Origin: Roseateles_B sp041913905
GTDB lineage: Bacteria; Pseudomonadota; Gammaproteobacteria; Burkholderiales; Burkholderiaceae_C
Assembly (NCBI GenBank): GCA_041913905.1
Contig: JAYSEK010000007.1
Coordinates: forward strand, 1 to 64,000
Reading direction: 5' to 3'
Length of the DNA: 64,000 bases
In this document: in pieces, positions 63,788 through 64,000 of the stretch
Numbering within the stretch: the first letter of the stretch is position 1
Layout: every line of letters starts with the position of its first letter
Translations under genes and position numbers: made by a program
Notes under the pieces: generated by a model
Told to the model about the DNA's origin: nothing
Database searches by the model: none
Seen by the model: only the letters and a program-made list of their open reading frames with translations

Positions 63788-64000
63788 ATGAACCGTCGTC
63801 ATCCCAAGCATCCCCATTGCGTCCGGCTGAGCTTGCTGGCCGGCGCCCTGGCCGTGCTTGCCGCCCAAGCCCAGGCCCAGTCCACCAGCCCGGACAAGGC
63901 CGCCGATGCGCCGCCGCAGACCCTGCAGCGGGTCGAGATCGTCGGTTCCAGCATCAAGCGCATCAGTGCCGAGGGCCCAAGCCCGATCGCCGTCTACAAG
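63788..64000 (+). CDS. TonB-dependent receptor, N-terminal fragment (cut by window end)
   Basis: The first 71 codons encode a signal peptide (RLSLLAGALAVLAAQAQAQ) and the start of a plug domain (LQRVEIVGSSIKRISAEGPSPIAVYK), typical of TonB-dependent outer-membrane receptors. AGGAG (63778-63782) precedes ATG 63788. The remainder lies beyond the window. Divergent placement beside the collagenase gene suggests peptide uptake, as an inference. Confidence 0.85.
   Translation, partial: MNRRHPKHPHCVRLSLLAGALAVLAAQAQAQSTSPDKAADAPPQTLQRVEIVGSSIKRISAEGPSPIAVYK

Overview
The window is high-GC DNA (well over 65% by eye, with most codons ending in G or C) from a betaproteobacterium, most likely an order Burkholderiales member close to Roseateles/Mitsuaria/Rubrivivax. 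The evidence is the complete mraZ-to-lpxC division and cell-wall cluster in betaproteobacterial order, a class A RNase P RNA, and the style of the accessory genes. No tRNA, rRNA, CRISPR array or intact insertion sequence was seen.

Layout. 0-4.5 kb: pyrC, a DUF3025 gene, and an overlapping pair encoding an exported trypsin-like protease and an FHA-domain membrane protein. 4.5-15.3 kb: cysK, a large Tat-exported lipoprotein, rnpB, a Gfo/Idh/MocA oxidoreductase, a Bcr/CflA efflux pump, an exported alpha-carbonic anhydrase, a periplasmic solute-binding protein and a hybrid histidine kinase. 15.6-31.2 kb: a sugar-utilisation locus, probably for beta-1,3-glucan (laminarin). It holds glucokinase, a GH16 glucanase lipoprotein, a binding-protein ABC importer with a GH1 beta-glucosidase inside its operon, a TonB-dependent receptor followed by SapC, cupin-like and tryptophan-halogenase-like genes, and a LacI-type regulator. 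Near-identical TGAAA..CG..TTTCA palindromes lie at four of its promoters, which ties the locus into one predicted regulon.

31.4-53.1 kb: the dcw cluster mraZ-rsmH-ftsL-ftsI-murE-murF-mraY-murD-ftsW-murG-murC-ddlB-ftsQ-ftsA-ftsZ, then a sensor kinase, then lpxC. Most genes overlap or nearly touch, as expected for one transcript. Departures from the norm are concentrated here: an enlarged MurD with two insertions, tandem duplications and a small insertion at the ftsW-murG junction that create a 25-codon leader ORF, a patch of foreign-looking codon use inside rsmH, and a kinase gene between ftsZ and lpxC.

53.1-64 kb: a three-gene cassette headed by a RelA/SpoT-type nucleotide synthetase, an asymmetric heterodimeric ABC exporter, a VWA-domain lipoprotein, a lower-GC zinc-ribbon gene, a secreted M9-type collagenase, and the start of a TonB-dependent receptor cut by the window end.

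A 14-base motif, GGGTCAGGTCTTGC, occurs eight times exactly across the window, in several reading frames, inside rnpB and in intergenic DNA. It is the strongest candidate here for something undescribed.
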